A stretch of DNA of 64,000 nt from Zygotorulaspora mrakii (Eukaryota > Ascomycota > Saccharomycetes > Saccharomycetales > Saccharomycetaceae). The stretch is from positions 310,001 through 374,000 of the forward strand of contig NC_050719.1 of NCBI RefSeq assembly GCF_013402915.1, written 5' to 3'. Numbering within the stretch: position 1 is the stretch's first letter; each line of letters opens with the position of its first letter. Both the position numbers and the translations under genes were made by a program. The notes beneath the pieces are model-generated. The model did no database searches. It was not told the origin of the DNA and saw only the letters and a list, made by a program, of their open reading frames with translations. This document shows, one piece after another, positions 27,621 through 37,296 of this stretch.

Positions 27621-30509
27621 ATGGAAGCTGTTCATAAAGCTTTAGCCGAACCCAATACAGTAGAATCCGAAAAATATGATAGCACATCTCCAGATGTTCG
27701 TAATAAAATAAATGAGCAGGCCTTCGATGCTTTGCAGGAATATAACACTGGCGATGCAAAGCCTGCGTCAATCAGGGATGGAGTACCGTCTGATGAGCAG
27801 ACTGTGGACGAGGACAAAGAAATGCAAGAGGGAGTTCATCACTTGGTAGAAAATGAAGATTTAAAGTTGGATTTACCAGATAATCTTGATAGTGAGGATT
27901 TTTCAAAATTGCTAGTTTTTGATGAAAGGCACGACGATGACTTATTTGCAACACATGATATTTTGGAAAAGACAATACGAGATGCGGACTCACAGGAGCA
28001 ACAGGGGCACCAAGAACAACAAGAGAAGTCGGAGCTTCCAGAGACTATAACACAATATGGGGGAAATGACGAGGTACTAGCCTCCAAAGCAGAAAATAAA
28101 GCAGAAGTTAATGTGAGCGGTGATGAAGAGGTAAAATTGTCTGAAGCTAGAGACATAAGCCCGAATCTGACTGCAGATGTAAACAGTACTAGTAGTTCAA
28201 TGCCAGGCGAGTTGAGCAAATTTTCAGTGAAAGAAGAAACATTGTCTCCAAGGCGAACTTTTTCTGATATAGACAATAACACAATCTCTCTTCAGAACCC
28301 TACTAATCCGATTGAGCCAGAGAATACTGCCAATGATACGGGAACGGAGAACGGTCAAATTACAAATTTATCTGCAAACTCGCCTGCCTCGCACTCAAAT
28401 AGTGGCAGAGAGACACCCGCGGCTATTCTCCATGAAAAGGAAAGTCTTGTGTATCTCAAAAGGCATGACTCGCTGACGCCTATGATCTTTCAACAACATG
28501 AATTGAAGCAATTTGTCAACAATGGTGATATTCCCAATTCTGCCGGCAAAGACGCGTTGACTCAAGAAAGTCCGACAGCGTCTGAAGAACAACCAACTAT
28601 ATCAGCTTATGCCAGACTGGATTTTCAAAGCTTCACCTTTTATGTTCAAACATTACATTTGATCATAGGTAGGCGATCAGAGAATGATTTCACTCATAAA
28701 GTTGATGTCAATTTAGGACCTTCAAAGTCAATTTCAAGGCGGCATGCCCAAATATTTTATAATTTCGGTACTGGAAGATTCGAATTATCAATTATTGGCA
28801 AAAATGGCGCATTTGTTGATGATATCTTTGTTGAGAGGGGGAATACCGTTCCTTTAAAAGATAGAACAAAGATTCAAGTCGGCCAGATTCCATTCCAATT
28901 CGCATTACCGGAGCATGACAATTCTGAAAAAACACTGGCCACCCCAGAGGCTTCACAACTACATTCAAGCACGGTGAATGGTAAGCAAAACGGTACGGAG
29001 TCGCTTAAAGATGAAGATGAAAAGAAAGAAAAAGATGCCCCTACAAGCCCGAAAAAACCGGTAAAAAAGCAGGTTGTTAAGAAAGAAAAGAAACCTGTAA
29101 AAATACCGAAGAAGGTATATACTCTAGAAGAGATACCTCCTGAGTATCGAACAAAACCTACTTTTTCATACTCTGCACTGCTCACCACATGTATAAGAAA
29201 ATATTCCACTACTAAGGGAATGTCTTTATCAGAAATATATGCAGGTATTCGAGAGTTGTTTCCTTACTATAAATATTGTCCTGATGGTTGGCAAAGTTCA
29301 GTAAGACACAATCTTTCTCTGAACAAATCATTTCGAAAAGTTTCAAAAGAGGGAAAAGGATGGCTCTGGGGACTTGATGAGGATTATATAGCAGAAAGAG
29401 AGCATCTTAAAAAGAAACAGGCAGAAGCTGCTGCCGCAAAAGCACAAGCAGCACAACAAAGACTCGAACAGCAACAAAAACAGCAACAACAACAACAACA
29501 ACAACAACAACAGCAGCATCAGCATCAGCATCAACATCAGCATCAGCAAACTAAAAAAGCATCTACGTTAAAAAATACAGTTTCAGCAATGAAGGAAAAG
29601 ACAGCGGTCAAGTCAACTAATGTTAAACAGCAAAACATATCACAAACTTTAGCTGCGAATAGAGCTGCTGACAAAAAATCAAACATGGATGATCACCAAA
29701 GGACTATGAAATATTTACAAGAACAATTAATGATTTTAACGAGGGACAGAAAGGGACTTTCAAAACAAGTTATTGCCAGTATCTTAACACAAGCTTTGGC
29801 AATGACCATCAATCAAGTAACGCAGGCCGCTAGAAATAAAAGAATAACCGGCAATCCATTAACGGCCCTTATGGATAAGAATCCGCAACATTTAAATCTG
29901 ATTTTAGCAGCAGCGGTGAACGCTGCAACTTCCAAGGTTACAAATGGTGAAGTCAAGCAATTAGTGAATCTACCTCAATCGAATGACCTTTCAAAACAGG
30001 TGAAGAAATCGGCAAACCCACCAGGAAGTGAACAGCCAACGACATCAGATAACAGTAGCTTACCAAGAGCAACTATCAATACACCGGAAGGCAAGCCTTC
30101 GAGTGGCTCTTTTGATCCATCCTCTTTGTCGAGGTTTTTTCAACCGCGTCAGCCGGCAAGGGCACCAGCAGCACCTATTGTCAAACCAACTATTCCGCAA
30201 AAGCGCTCAATAGAGGAGGAGGAGGATGAAACGAGCAGTTCGGAAGAGTCATCCGGCAGTGAAGAAGATGAATCAGATGATGATGACGATGGATCAGACG
30301 ACGGATCAGACGATAGTGAAAGTAGTTCAACATCAAGTGAAGATGAAAATAAAGATAAAGTAGACCAGAATGAAGGTGAGGAAGATGACGATGATGATGG
30401 TGGTGACGATAATAATAACGATGAAAGTACTGATGAAAGTTCAGGTGACAGTGAGTCAGCTTCTGATACAAATAACAATCAGGAAGTGGAAACCATTCGG
30501 GTAAAATAA
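27621..30509 (+). CDS. FHL1: Forkhead/FHA regulator of ribosomal protein genes Fhl1
   Basis: This nuclear transcription regulator, with Ifh1, activates ribosomal-protein genes at Rap1-marked promoters. The 962-residue protein (about 936 in S. cerevisiae) has an FHA domain near residues 340-430 with the signatures LIIGRRSENDF and SISRRHAQIF. A forkhead domain lies near 510-590 (KPTFSYSALLTTCIRKYSTT, CPDGWQSSVRHNLSLNKSF, KGWLWGLDEDYI). It is followed by a glutamine tract running into His-Gln repeats near residues 614-643. The C-terminal 120 residues are intensely acidic (Asp/Glu/Ser), and the N-terminal 300 residues are acidic and look disordered. Synteny COG4-FHL1-PRE2-RPL11 equals YPR105C-YPR102C. 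Confidence 0.95.
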   Translation: MEAVHKALAEPNTVESEKYDSTSPDVRNKINEQAFDALQEYNTGDAKPASIRDGVPSDEQTVDEDKEMQEGVHHLVENEDLKLDLPDNLDSEDFSKLLVFDERHDDDLFATHDILEKTIRDADSQEQQGHQEQQEKSELPETITQYGGNDEVLASKAENKAEVNVSGDEEVKLSEARDISPNLTADVNSTSSSMPGELSKFSVKEETLSPRRTFSDIDNNTISLQNPTNPIEPENTANDTGTENGQITNLSANSPASHSNSGRETPAAILHEKESLVYLKRHDSLTPMIFQQHELKQFVNNGDIPNSAGKDALTQESPTASEEQPTISAYARLDFQSFTFYVQTLHLIIGRRSENDFTHKVDVNLGPSKSISRRHAQIFYNFGTGRFELSIIGKNGAFVDDIFVERGNTVPLKDRTKIQVGQIPFQFALPEHDNSEKTLATPEASQLHSSTVNGKQNGTESLKDEDEKKEKDAPTSPKKPVKKQVVKKEKKPVKIPKKVYTLEEIPPEYRTKPTFSYSALLTTCIRKYSTTKGMSLSEIYAGIRELFPYYKYCPDGWQSSVRHNLSLNKSFRKVSKEGKGWLWGLDEDYIAEREHLKKKQAEAAAAKAQAAQQRLEQQQKQQQQQQQQQQQQHQHQHQHQHQQTKKASTLKNTVSAMKEKTAVKSTNVKQQNISQTLAANRAADKKSNMDDHQRTMKYLQEQLMILTRDRKGLSKQVIASILTQALAMTINQVTQAARNKRITGNPLTALMDKNPQHLNLILAAAVNAATSKVTNGEVKQLVNLPQSNDLSKQVKKSANPPGSEQPTTSDNSSLPRATINTPEGKPSSGSFDPSSLSRFFQPRQPARAPAAPIVKPTIPQKRSIEEEEDETSSSEESSGSEEDESDDDDDGSDDGSDDSESSSTSSEDENKDKVDQNEGEEDDDDDGGDDNNNDESTDESSGDSESASDTNNNQEVETIRVK
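29467..29550 (+). repeat. CAA/CAG and CAGCAT coding repeats in FHL1
   Basis: A trinucleotide CAA/CAG run (29467-29515) encodes a glutamine tract. It passes directly into a hexamer CAGCAT repeat (to about 29548, with one CAACAT variant) that encodes alternating His-Gln. Both are in frame, so length changes would keep the reading frame. Confidence 0.95.
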
Positions 30510-30643
30510 GGGTCTTATATTGTAACATTATTCTTTATAGAAAATATAATTTTGGATGTAATATTTACATTAAATATAAACATACTAATGGTAATGCTAT
30601 GGCGTTCATTTATCTTATTTTTTTTTCCTATTGTTGTATGTGT

Positions 30644-31507
30644 TTATCCCAATACATTGTTGAAAGAACCTTCCTTTTCTTTCACTTCCCAGAACAGGTT
30701 ACCTATGTCATAATTACCATGGTACACCCAGCCGGCTTCTGTAACGTGATAAAGATTTACTGAACCACCTGAATAGGCATCTCTATGTGTAGCAGCAAGG
30801 ATAGATCTCTTGCCAAGGTACAGGGCTTCTTCAACGGTTAAATCCCATTTATAATTCGCATCTAAAACACCGTATGCAAAAGTTTGACCTGAACCAACGC
30901 AAAACAGATCACCCTTCAACCTCGTGCCATCAGAGTCCACATAATAGACCGTTGGGCCTTCTTTTTTTGTATAGCCACAGATCATAGTACCCATTGAAAG
31001 CCCTGCGCCTTTGTATTGATAAACCAAATTGCTCAATATTTTGGATGCTGCCGCCACAGAGATACGTTCCTTCTCCTTCAATTCGTGAAGTCTACATTGA
31101 GAGCCTAACCAAGTTTCCCAATACTGGCAATCCGCCGCACCACCCGCCATGGTACCTAACAGAAAGGGATTGATTTCAATGACCTTTTTGACGGTCTGTG
31201 ATGCAATCCACGAGCCCGCAGTGGCACGGGAGTCGACTGCGACAACAATACCACCTTGAAATCTGAAAGCCAGGGTGGTGGTGCCGTGAGCAATCTTTAT
31301 CTTACAATCTGGATTCTGGGAATCATCCGTGTGCGCTCTCAAAAACTGCTGTGGCGACGAGATCGGCGGCATTGCAATCGATGGCGCCATTCTCTTGAAT
31401 TGGGAACTCCCCATCACGAAATCCTGTTCCAGATTCTCTTCCTCATCATACTGCAGTTCCCTTACCAGGGCATTTGGCGTGGCAAATCGCTCCGCAATTG
31501 CCTGCAT
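30644..31507 (-). CDS. PRE2: Proteasome beta5 subunit Pre2
   Basis: This is the chymotrypsin-like catalytic beta5 subunit of the 20S proteasome. The 287-residue precursor has the same length as S. cerevisiae Pre2. The propeptide ends HG at residues 74-75, leaving Thr76 of GTTTLAFRF as the N-terminal nucleophile. Further hallmarks are [20 protein letters not shown] (active-site Asp/Lys region), [14 protein letters not shown] and [20 protein letters not shown]. It is convergent with FHL1 and divergent from RPL11, as in YPR104C-YPR102C. An Rpn4-type element lies about 130 bp upstream of the start codon. Confidence 0.96.
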   Translation of the reverse strand: MQAIAERFATPNALVRELQYDEEENLEQDFVMGSSQFKRMAPSIAMPPISSPQQFLRAHTDDSQNPDCKIKIAHGTTTLAFRFQGGIVVAVDSRATAGSWIASQTVKKVIEINPFLLGTMAGGAADCQYWETWLGSQCRLHELKEKERISVAAASKILSNLVYQYKGAGLSMGTMICGYTKKEGPTVYYVDSDGTRLKGDLFCVGSGQTFAYGVLDANYKWDLTVEEALYLGKRSILAATHRDAYSGGSVNLYHVTEAGWVYHGNYDIGNLFWEVKEKEGSFNNVLG

Positions 31508-31634
31508 TTCTCAGTAAACTTTCGTATATTTCCACCTACTTAGTGCTTCTGTTGCGCCTAAACTGAACACCTTACAGCACTTCACTTGTCAAAATATCCT
31601 CTGTATTCTGCAACTTTGCGCAGATCTGCTCTAA

Positions 31635-31643
31635 TTCGCCACC
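31635..31643 (-). promoter_or_regulatory. PACE-like Rpn4 site upstream of PRE2
   Basis: On the minus strand the sequence reads GGTGGCGAA, one base from the proteasome-associated control element GGTGGCAAA bound by Rpn4. It lies 128-136 bp upstream of the PRE2 start codon in the sense direction, the usual position for proteasome genes. Confidence 0.75.
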
Positions 31644-31702
31644 CTTTTCATACCCTTCCTTCTATGATATCACGGTAGCTCTACTATCATGGCATCCTAC
31701 AG

Positions 31703-31709
31703 TTACCCG
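31703..31709 (+). promoter_or_regulatory. Reb1-type site TTACCCG
   Basis: TTACCCG matches the Reb1 core. It sits in the PRE2-RPL11 divergent region about 200 bp from PRE2, a typical place for a general regulatory factor that keeps a promoter nucleosome-free. Confidence 0.5.
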
Positions 31710-31865
31710 TCCTGCGCTTTCGTTGAAAAACAGTCTTCTCTTTATTACATTCTCAAGATGGGGTCACCCGCCTTTTCAGAGGCTCACCCGGCTTATGGTT
31801 TTCTGTGACTGTTCTAAATTACAGCATCCGTGCCCCCTGGCACCTTGAAATACACTGGTGTATGG

Positions 31866-31973
31866 GTATGGGTGTGAGTGGCAGATTTGCACTTTCGTGA
31901 GACAATGTGCACACGCTGCAGATTGCGAACGACTCCTCCTGTAAAAGCCGGAGCGAGTCAACACCCATTCATC
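31866..31973. promoter_or_regulatory. Two Rap1-like sites upstream of RPL11
   Basis: The first site reads ACACCCATAC on the minus strand (31866-31875). The second reads ACACCCATTCATC on the plus strand (31961-31973), one base off the consensus ACACCCRYACAYM. They are about 90 bp apart and roughly 310-410 bp upstream of the RPL11 start. Paired Rap1 sites are the normal architecture of yeast ribosomal-protein promoters and recruit Fhl1/Ifh1, whose FHL1 component is encoded two genes to the left. Confidence 0.7.
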
Positions 31974-32279
31974 TCCGTGCTTTTTTTGTTGCAGAATTTC
32001 ATTTTATAGCCAGAGGGACGCTGAAAAATAAGATGTGATGGCTCGTGTGTAATGATGCATACCGCTGGTAGTATAGACAATTGTTGCAGGTAGTAGTGGT
32101 GATGACAGTGGTAGTGTGGGAAAACTCTTCACGAATTCTTTCATGGGTGGGTAGTGATGGATTATTCTGACCTCAATTGATGCACAAGTTTTACAAAGTT
32201 ACTGTTGTTACTTAGGTACTGCTGTTTGCTGATTCAGATTGTATCATACCCAGAGACCCAGAGCAACATATAACCAAAG

Positions 32280-32804
32280 ATGTCTGACAAAACTCAAAAT
32301 ACCATGCGTGATTTGAAGATCGAGAAGTTGGTCTTGAACATTTCTGTCGGTGAATCCGGTGACAGATTGACAAGAGCTTCTAAAGTGCTAGAACAACTAT
32401 CTGGTCAAACTCCAGTTCACTCCAAGGCCAGATACACTGTCAGAACCTTCGGTATCAGAAGAAATGAAAAAATTGCTGTTCACGTCACTGTCAGAGGTCC
32501 AAAGGCCGAAGAAATCTTGGAGAGAGGTTTGAAGGTCAAGGAATACCAATTGAGAGACAGAAACTTTTCCGCCACCGGTAACTTTGGTTTCGGTGTTGAA
32601 GAACACATTGATTTGGGTATCAAGTACGATCCATCCATCGGTATTTTCGGTATGGACTTCTATATTGTTGTTGGCAGACCAGGTAACAGAGTTGCAAGAA
32701 GAAAGAGATGTAAGGCTGTTGTTGGTAACTCTCACAAGACCTCCAAGGAAGATTCCATTGCTTGGTTCAAACAAAGATACGATGCTGAAGTCTTGGATAA
32801 ATAA
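32280..32804 (+). CDS. RPL11: 60S ribosomal protein L11 (uL5)
   Basis: This large-subunit protein contacts 5S rRNA in the central protuberance. The length of 174 residues equals S. cerevisiae Rpl11A/B. Blocks include [57 protein letters not shown] and [20 protein letters not shown]. Codons are strongly biased to the highly expressed set (AGA, GGT, TTG, AAG). A single gene stands where S. cerevisiae has RPL11A (YPR102C) and RPL11B (YGR085C): it follows PRE2 from one track and precedes MRP13 from the other. No intron is present. Confidence 0.97.
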   Translation: MSDKTQNTMRDLKIEKLVLNISVGESGDRLTRASKVLEQLSGQTPVHSKARYTVRTFGIRRNEKIAVHVTVRGPKAEEILERGLKVKEYQLRDRNFSATGNFGFGVEEHIDLGIKYDPSIGIFGMDFYIVVGRPGNRVARRKRCKAVVGNSHKTSKEDSIAWFKQRYDAEVLDK

Positions 32805-32867
32805 GCTGATTTGAAATATTGACATATATATATATGTATACAGATATACATTTAGGTTTACTTTTAT

Positions 32868-33473
32868 CTATTGCACATTCAAATTTCTAATTAATTTGTT
32901 CCTCCAATTTTGAACGTCCCTTTCAAAAACTGGCTCATTTTGCAATTGAACGTTCTTTCGGTACGCGTTGAGTTCTTGAATGTGTTTGCTTTGGAGGTCA
33001 ATAACTTGTTGTAATTGTTCAGACCTGTTGCTGAGATAATGGTTATTTATGGCCCATTGATTTAATAATGTCTTCGGTAACGCCTCCCTTAAAATCAACT
33101 CCTGGTGTTTCAAGTAGTTATCGATTATCGCGAGTCTTTCAACGTTACACTGGGGATTGTCCAAATCATATATGTCCATTCGTACCCGAGCATTTTTCTT
33201 TTTATGCTCTTCTAATAGTAACTCCTCGTTGTATGGTCTCTTCCGGGCGCTGCCATTCACTTCGACGTTCTCACTTCCACTATTATAGAGTTCATATAGC
33301 TCCTCATCGAATCTGGACTGCTTATGTGGTTGAGATTCCAGTAGACGCAAGACTTCTGGATGGATTTGATCGTTTGCCATGATTCGTTCTAGTTCAAGTT
33401 TCATTCGAGTTTCCACTTTCTCCAAGTGAGTGTCATCTATTTGTGGCTCATCTATAAACGGCAAGTAGTCCAT
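32868..33473 (-). CDS. SNT309: NineTeen-complex splicing factor Snt309
   Basis: This BCAS2/SPF27-family subunit of the Prp19 complex helps the spliceosome after U4 release. The 201-residue frame (about 175 in S. cerevisiae) begins MDYLPFIDEPQIDD. It has helix-rich C-terminal blocks (NNHYLSNRSEQLQQVIDLQS, VQNWRNKLIRNLNVQ). Similarity to S. cerevisiae is modest, so the call leans on family form and on position: convergent with RPL11 and near MRPL51, the YPR102C-YPR101W-YPR100W order. It is divergent from MRP13 with about 230 bp between starts. Confidence 0.82.
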   Translation of the reverse strand: MDYLPFIDEPQIDDTHLEKVETRMKLELERIMANDQIHPEVLRLLESQPHKQSRFDEELYELYNSGSENVEVNGSARKRPYNEELLLEEHKKKNARVRMDIYDLDNPQCNVERLAIIDNYLKHQELILREALPKTLLNQWAINNHYLSNRSEQLQQVIDLQSKHIQELNAYRKNVQLQNEPVFERDVQNWRNKLIRNLNVQ

Positions 33474-33704
33474 TACCGATTGTTAATCTCTAAACGTAGC
33501 TAACCTTCACTTACCTTGCTGTCGTACCCTCTTTGTTACTTGACTTCGCTGGTTCCTATAGAGCTCAGCTTGTAGTTTGATTCAGGGTAACTCCTTTTAT
33601 TCTGGGTATTGGTTCAGCATATTCACCGGAAAAATCATCAATCATCACATAAAATGAGCCATGAAAAAGTGTAGAGTTATAGTTAACACAAAGGATAATT
33701 AGCA

Positions 33705-34640
33705 TTGATTTCGTATTCTGCACCAATGCTGGTTTTCAAAAGATTTGCCTCCACGGGAAGCCCCAAGGCAAAATTGGAGGAATTTTTCACGTATCACACA
33801 ACCAGTGCTCTTCTCAAGCCATGGATATACCGTCCAAAGAATGCGAATTATTTACTCACCATGGATATGAAGGATCCCAACTCCAACAGGCCACTGCAAC
33901 CACGTAAGCCCGTGGGGCCATTGTCTCGAAAAGTCCTAAACGACTATATTGAGAGTATACCTGCCAGATCTAATGAATTGGTCGAATGGTTTCGAAATTG
34001 GACTCAAGTTACACCAAGAAAGCGTCAAGTATTCAATTACGTTTCCAGTCAACATATCCAGCTTATGTTGGTGAGCTCCTTCTTCAAATTGGGATCTTAT
34101 GATGAACTTTTGATGAACCTGTACAATAATAAAGCGAAATTTCTGAAAGCACAGAACAATGAAGCTTTTGATGTCGAACATTTTTTTAATACCATTATTA
34201 TGTGCAAGTTGCATAAAAATCATTTGTGCAATTACAGAGACGCAGAACTTGCGAAGAGGAAACTGATTAAAACCTGGAAAGCAATTACGAATCGTAACGA
34301 TAAAACTGGCCTTGCAAATGCTCTCGTTTCTGTTTTGGCCAGACAGCAAGGATTTGAAGTTGATCTGAAAGGCTTGTCAGTTACCGATATTGTATTGCCG
34401 AAGTTGGGAGAAATCGAAAATACAAATCCATCAAAATTGCTAAATTTCATTCAGGAAAATCGCTACGTCTACCTTATGTTAAGAACTATTGTTGAATTCA
34501 GCAACGATGGCCCGATTGATTCAATAATTGAAAACTTCATCTCCTCCTATAGAAGGGCAGCTGAAGAGCTGGGAAAAGATGACATCTACGACAATTACAT
34601 TGAGTCGATGAAAAATCTCTGGATAACAAAAAGTGAATAA
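33705..34640 (+). CDS. MRP13: Mitochondrial small-subunit ribosomal protein Mrp13
   Basis: This 311-residue protein corresponds to S. cerevisiae Mrp13 (YGR084C), a yeast-specific mitochondrial ribosomal small-subunit protein. The N-terminus is basic and hydroxylated without acids (MLVFKRFASTGSPKAK), as in a matrix-targeting signal. A second in-frame Met at 33726 would start directly with this segment and may be the true start. The rest is helix-rich with no named domain that I can point to. The call rests largely on synteny: RPL11 before it and GCD2 after it, as in YGR085C-YGR083C. Confidence 0.8.
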   Translation: MISYSAPMLVFKRFASTGSPKAKLEEFFTYHTTSALLKPWIYRPKNANYLLTMDMKDPNSNRPLQPRKPVGPLSRKVLNDYIESIPARSNELVEWFRNWTQVTPRKRQVFNYVSSQHIQLMLVSSFFKLGSYDELLMNLYNNKAKFLKAQNNEAFDVEHFFNTIIMCKLHKNHLCNYRDAELAKRKLIKTWKAITNRNDKTGLANALVSVLARQQGFEVDLKGLSVTDIVLPKLGEIENTNPSKLLNFIQENRYVYLMLRTIVEFSNDGPIDSIIENFISSYRRAAEELGKDDIYDNYIESMKNLWITKSE

Positions 34641-35254
34641 TCTCGTTAATCATAACATAAATAGCTATGACTTGTATATAAAGATAAATTGATTTTTACA
34701 TTACCATTTTTTTTTAGTTAACGGAATTTAATGATTAGTTGTCATTTTTGGCTTTTCAAATAGTATAAGTTTTGCAATTACTGTATTCTAAAACAAAGAG
34801 TTTGATTTTTTCGCTGTGTTTTCTTGGATCTAGAGAATAAATGTGTATGGTTGATAGATATTTTGTTTTATCTGTCTTCCCATTATATTTCCTCTTGGCT
34901 TTGCGCGTTGCATAAAATTGTGACACGAATAATCTATTTTGTCAGTAAAGAGAAAAAACGGTGCGTATTGAATTTCAGGAGAGCGAATATTCACAGTAAA
35001 TTATAGGATCAATGAACGCAAAATATCAAATACGCCCTAGAGATTCGCATCAATTGAACAACAGTCTTGAGGTCTGTCTATATAGTTACCCGCCTTTTAA
35101 TTTTAAGTCATTTTCTAAAATTTTTATCCACTACGCGCGGAAATGTAATATCAACCTCATCACTTACATTCATTATAATTTCTTAATTTCGGATCACCGC
35201 TGCACAGTGCTTGATAATAGCGGAAACTGGGGATTGAGCTTCAATTAGGCATAT
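34641..35254. other. MRP13 3' region / GCD2 promoter
   Basis: This 614-bp AT-rich spacer has a 78-codon frame at 35012-35248 that stops 6 bp before the GCD2 start codon. It has no recognisable domain and would at most be an upstream frame in a GCD2 leader. No RNA gene was seen. Confidence 0.5.
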
Positions 35255-37150
35255 TTGGACATGACTTTAGGGGCCGAGGCTGCAGAAGGACAGCACGATA
35301 GTCATGCAACAGCACCGAAGCAGGTGGATGACAAGAAGAAGTTGTCTAATAAGGAATTGAAAGAACTGAAAAAGCGTGAAAAGGCTGCAAAGCGTTCGGC
35401 TAAAAAACAAGAGGGTGGTATGAGTATAGAACAACAGCAACAACAAGCCCAAATGAAACGCGAAAAAAAGGAAGTGCAGCGTGAACAGCAATTGCAACAG
35501 CAGAGAGATCAACAGAAAAAACGAGAGAAAAAAGCCATGCAAAGCAAACCTTCCTTGAAAAAGAGTACACTGTTTGGTCATTTGGAGACAGCTGCAGAAA
35601 GAAGGGCCACATTACTTGCAATAACGAGTGCAATCACTACACCAAAAGCTTCCAGAATAACTGCTTCAGGATTGATGGTGCCAACTATAGCCACTGCAGT
35701 GCCAGGTGCAACGGCTACAACCTCTGCGTTATCCGCCCCCAATTCATCTACTTCATCTACCTCATCGACACATGGTGGCTCTTCACCAGGAACTCTTGGC
35801 ATGGGACTAACAGCAACCAATAATAGCCAGCAGGAAGGTACGAATGATCTTGCAAAGACTTTTGCAACCATGACACTTGATTCAGACGAATTCTCTTTAG
35901 TGTCAGGGATTTCCTCTGTCATTCCTCATGCCATCGAACAATCATTTGACTCCCCTCAGATGGTATCTTCAGTCAAAGAGCTTCTCATGAATAAAAACTT
36001 GATACATCCTGCAGTAACTCTCCTGACCTCCCAAATATCCAATTATAAGATTGTAGGTTCAACCCCCCGTTGCATAGCAATGCTAGAGGCATTTCAAATA
36101 GTTATAAAGGACTATCAGACACCTCCAGGTACCACACTTTCCCGTAATTTGACAAACTACCTGTCTCACCAAATCGATATATTGAAAAAGGCGAGACCCT
36201 TGAATGTCACGATGGGTAATGCTATCAGGTGGCTCAAACAGGAGATTTCTTTAATTGATCCATCAATGGCTGATAAAAAAGCGAAGCAGGAATTATGCGA
36301 GAAGATTGCTCAATTTGCCCGTGAAAAAATTGAGTTAGCTGATCAACTGATAATAGGAACTGCTTCACATCACATAGAAAATGGTACAACAATCGTAGCT
36401 TACGGTTCGTCCAAAGTACTAACGGATCTATTCATTTACAATTCTGTCGATTTAAAAAAGAACTTTAAAGTGATAGTTGTGGATTCACGACCTCTATTCG
36501 AGGGTAAAAAAATGGCTGAGGCTTTAAGAAGTCATGGTGTTAATGTTATGTATGGTCTTATTACTGGGCTGGACGACATATTTAATATGGACGTTGATTA
36601 TGTCTATTTAGGTGCGCATTCTATTTTGTCAAATGGGTTCTTGTATTCGAGAGTTGGTACTGCAATGGTTGCTATGACGGCAAAGAGACGTAATATTCCT
36701 GTATTGGTTTGCTGTGAAAGTCTGAAATTTTCCCAAAGAGTTCAACTAGACAGTGTTACGTTCAACGAATTAGCTGATCCTGATGATTTAATATACATAG
36801 ACTCGAAAAAGTCCGTGAACCTCCACAGTGCCAGCAGCACACTTCTCCACCAATTTTTGAAAGAGCGTGAGGAGCAGAAAAAGAAAACCATTCAGGAAAA
36901 TAAATCAAATACGAAGAGCAACAATTCATCCTCCACTTCAATTTCAAAACCAAATACCATTTCAGAGCCTTCAGGTAAAACGGTATCAAATATTCTGGAC
37001 GGTTGGCAAGATATTCCAAGTCTTAACATAGTAAATGTCTTATATGATCTAACTCCACCTGAGTATATCAAAAAGATTATAACTGAATTTGGAGCGCTAC
37101 CACCATCTTCCGTTCCGGTAATCTTACGAGAATATAAGAGCTCTGCATAA
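35255..37150 (+). CDS. GCD2: Translation initiation factor eIF2B delta subunit Gcd2
   Basis: This is a regulatory subunit of eIF2B, the GDP-GTP exchange factor for eIF2, and part of the general amino acid control response. The N-terminus is Lys/Gln-rich and coiled (KLSNKELKELKKREKAAKRS, SIEQQQQQAQMKREKK) with a Ser/Thr-rich linker. The C-terminal half is the eIF2B alpha/beta/delta fold, including VTMGNAIRWLKQEISLIDPS, VIVVDSRPLFEGKKMAEALR, GAHSILSNGFLYSRVGTAMV and LTPPEYIKKIITEFGALPPS. The 631 residues compare with 651 in S. cerevisiae. A second Met two codons in (35261) is an equally good start. The YGR083C position after MRP13 agrees. Confidence 0.95.
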   Translation: MDMTLGAEAAEGQHDSHATAPKQVDDKKKLSNKELKELKKREKAAKRSAKKQEGGMSIEQQQQQAQMKREKKEVQREQQLQQQRDQQKKREKKAMQSKPSLKKSTLFGHLETAAERRATLLAITSAITTPKASRITASGLMVPTIATAVPGATATTSALSAPNSSTSSTSSTHGGSSPGTLGMGLTATNNSQQEGTNDLAKTFATMTLDSDEFSLVSGISSVIPHAIEQSFDSPQMVSSVKELLMNKNLIHPAVTLLTSQISNYKIVGSTPRCIAMLEAFQIVIKDYQTPPGTTLSRNLTNYLSHQIDILKKARPLNVTMGNAIRWLKQEISLIDPSMADKKAKQELCEKIAQFAREKIELADQLIIGTASHHIENGTTIVAYGSSKVLTDLFIYNSVDLKKNFKVIVVDSRPLFEGKKMAEALRSHGVNVMYGLITGLDDIFNMDVDYVYLGAHSILSNGFLYSRVGTAMVAMTAKRRNIPVLVCCESLKFSQRVQLDSVTFNELADPDDLIYIDSKKSVNLHSASSTLLHQFLKEREEQKKKTIQENKSNTKSNNSSSTSISKPNTISEPSGKTVSNILDGWQDIPSLNIVNVLYDLTPPEYIKKIITEFGALPPSSVPVILREYKSSA

Positions 37151-37296
37151 TTTTGTATAGAAAGAAAATGCATTTTTTATCCTTTCTTTTCAACACTATA
37201 TATGTATTTAGATAATAATGATTTAATAGCAAGTCAGATAGACATGTTGGACACATCGTAACTGCAATATTTACAACGGAATTTAACAAATTGAAA

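Larger units (their letters stand above)
31508..32279. other. Divergent promoter region of PRE2 and RPL11
   Basis: This 772-bp intergenic region holds the PACE-like, Reb1-like and Rap1-like elements listed separately. The 62-codon minus-strand frame at 31776-31964 overlaps these sites and has no recognisable domain. A GTGATGA near 32098 and a CTGA near 32167 are spaced like C/D boxes but have no closing stem. Confidence 0.6.

Noticed and set aside
32095..32175. GTGATGA and CTGA boxes suggesting a C/D snoRNA upstream of RPL11
   Set aside because: No terminal stem pairs the flanks, and the region is the RPL11 promoter; similar box pairs elsewhere (19278, 12131) also fail.
35012..35248. 78-codon frame directly before GCD2
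   Set aside because: No domain, AT-rich spacer composition, and it ends 6 bp before the GCD2 start; at most an upstream frame.
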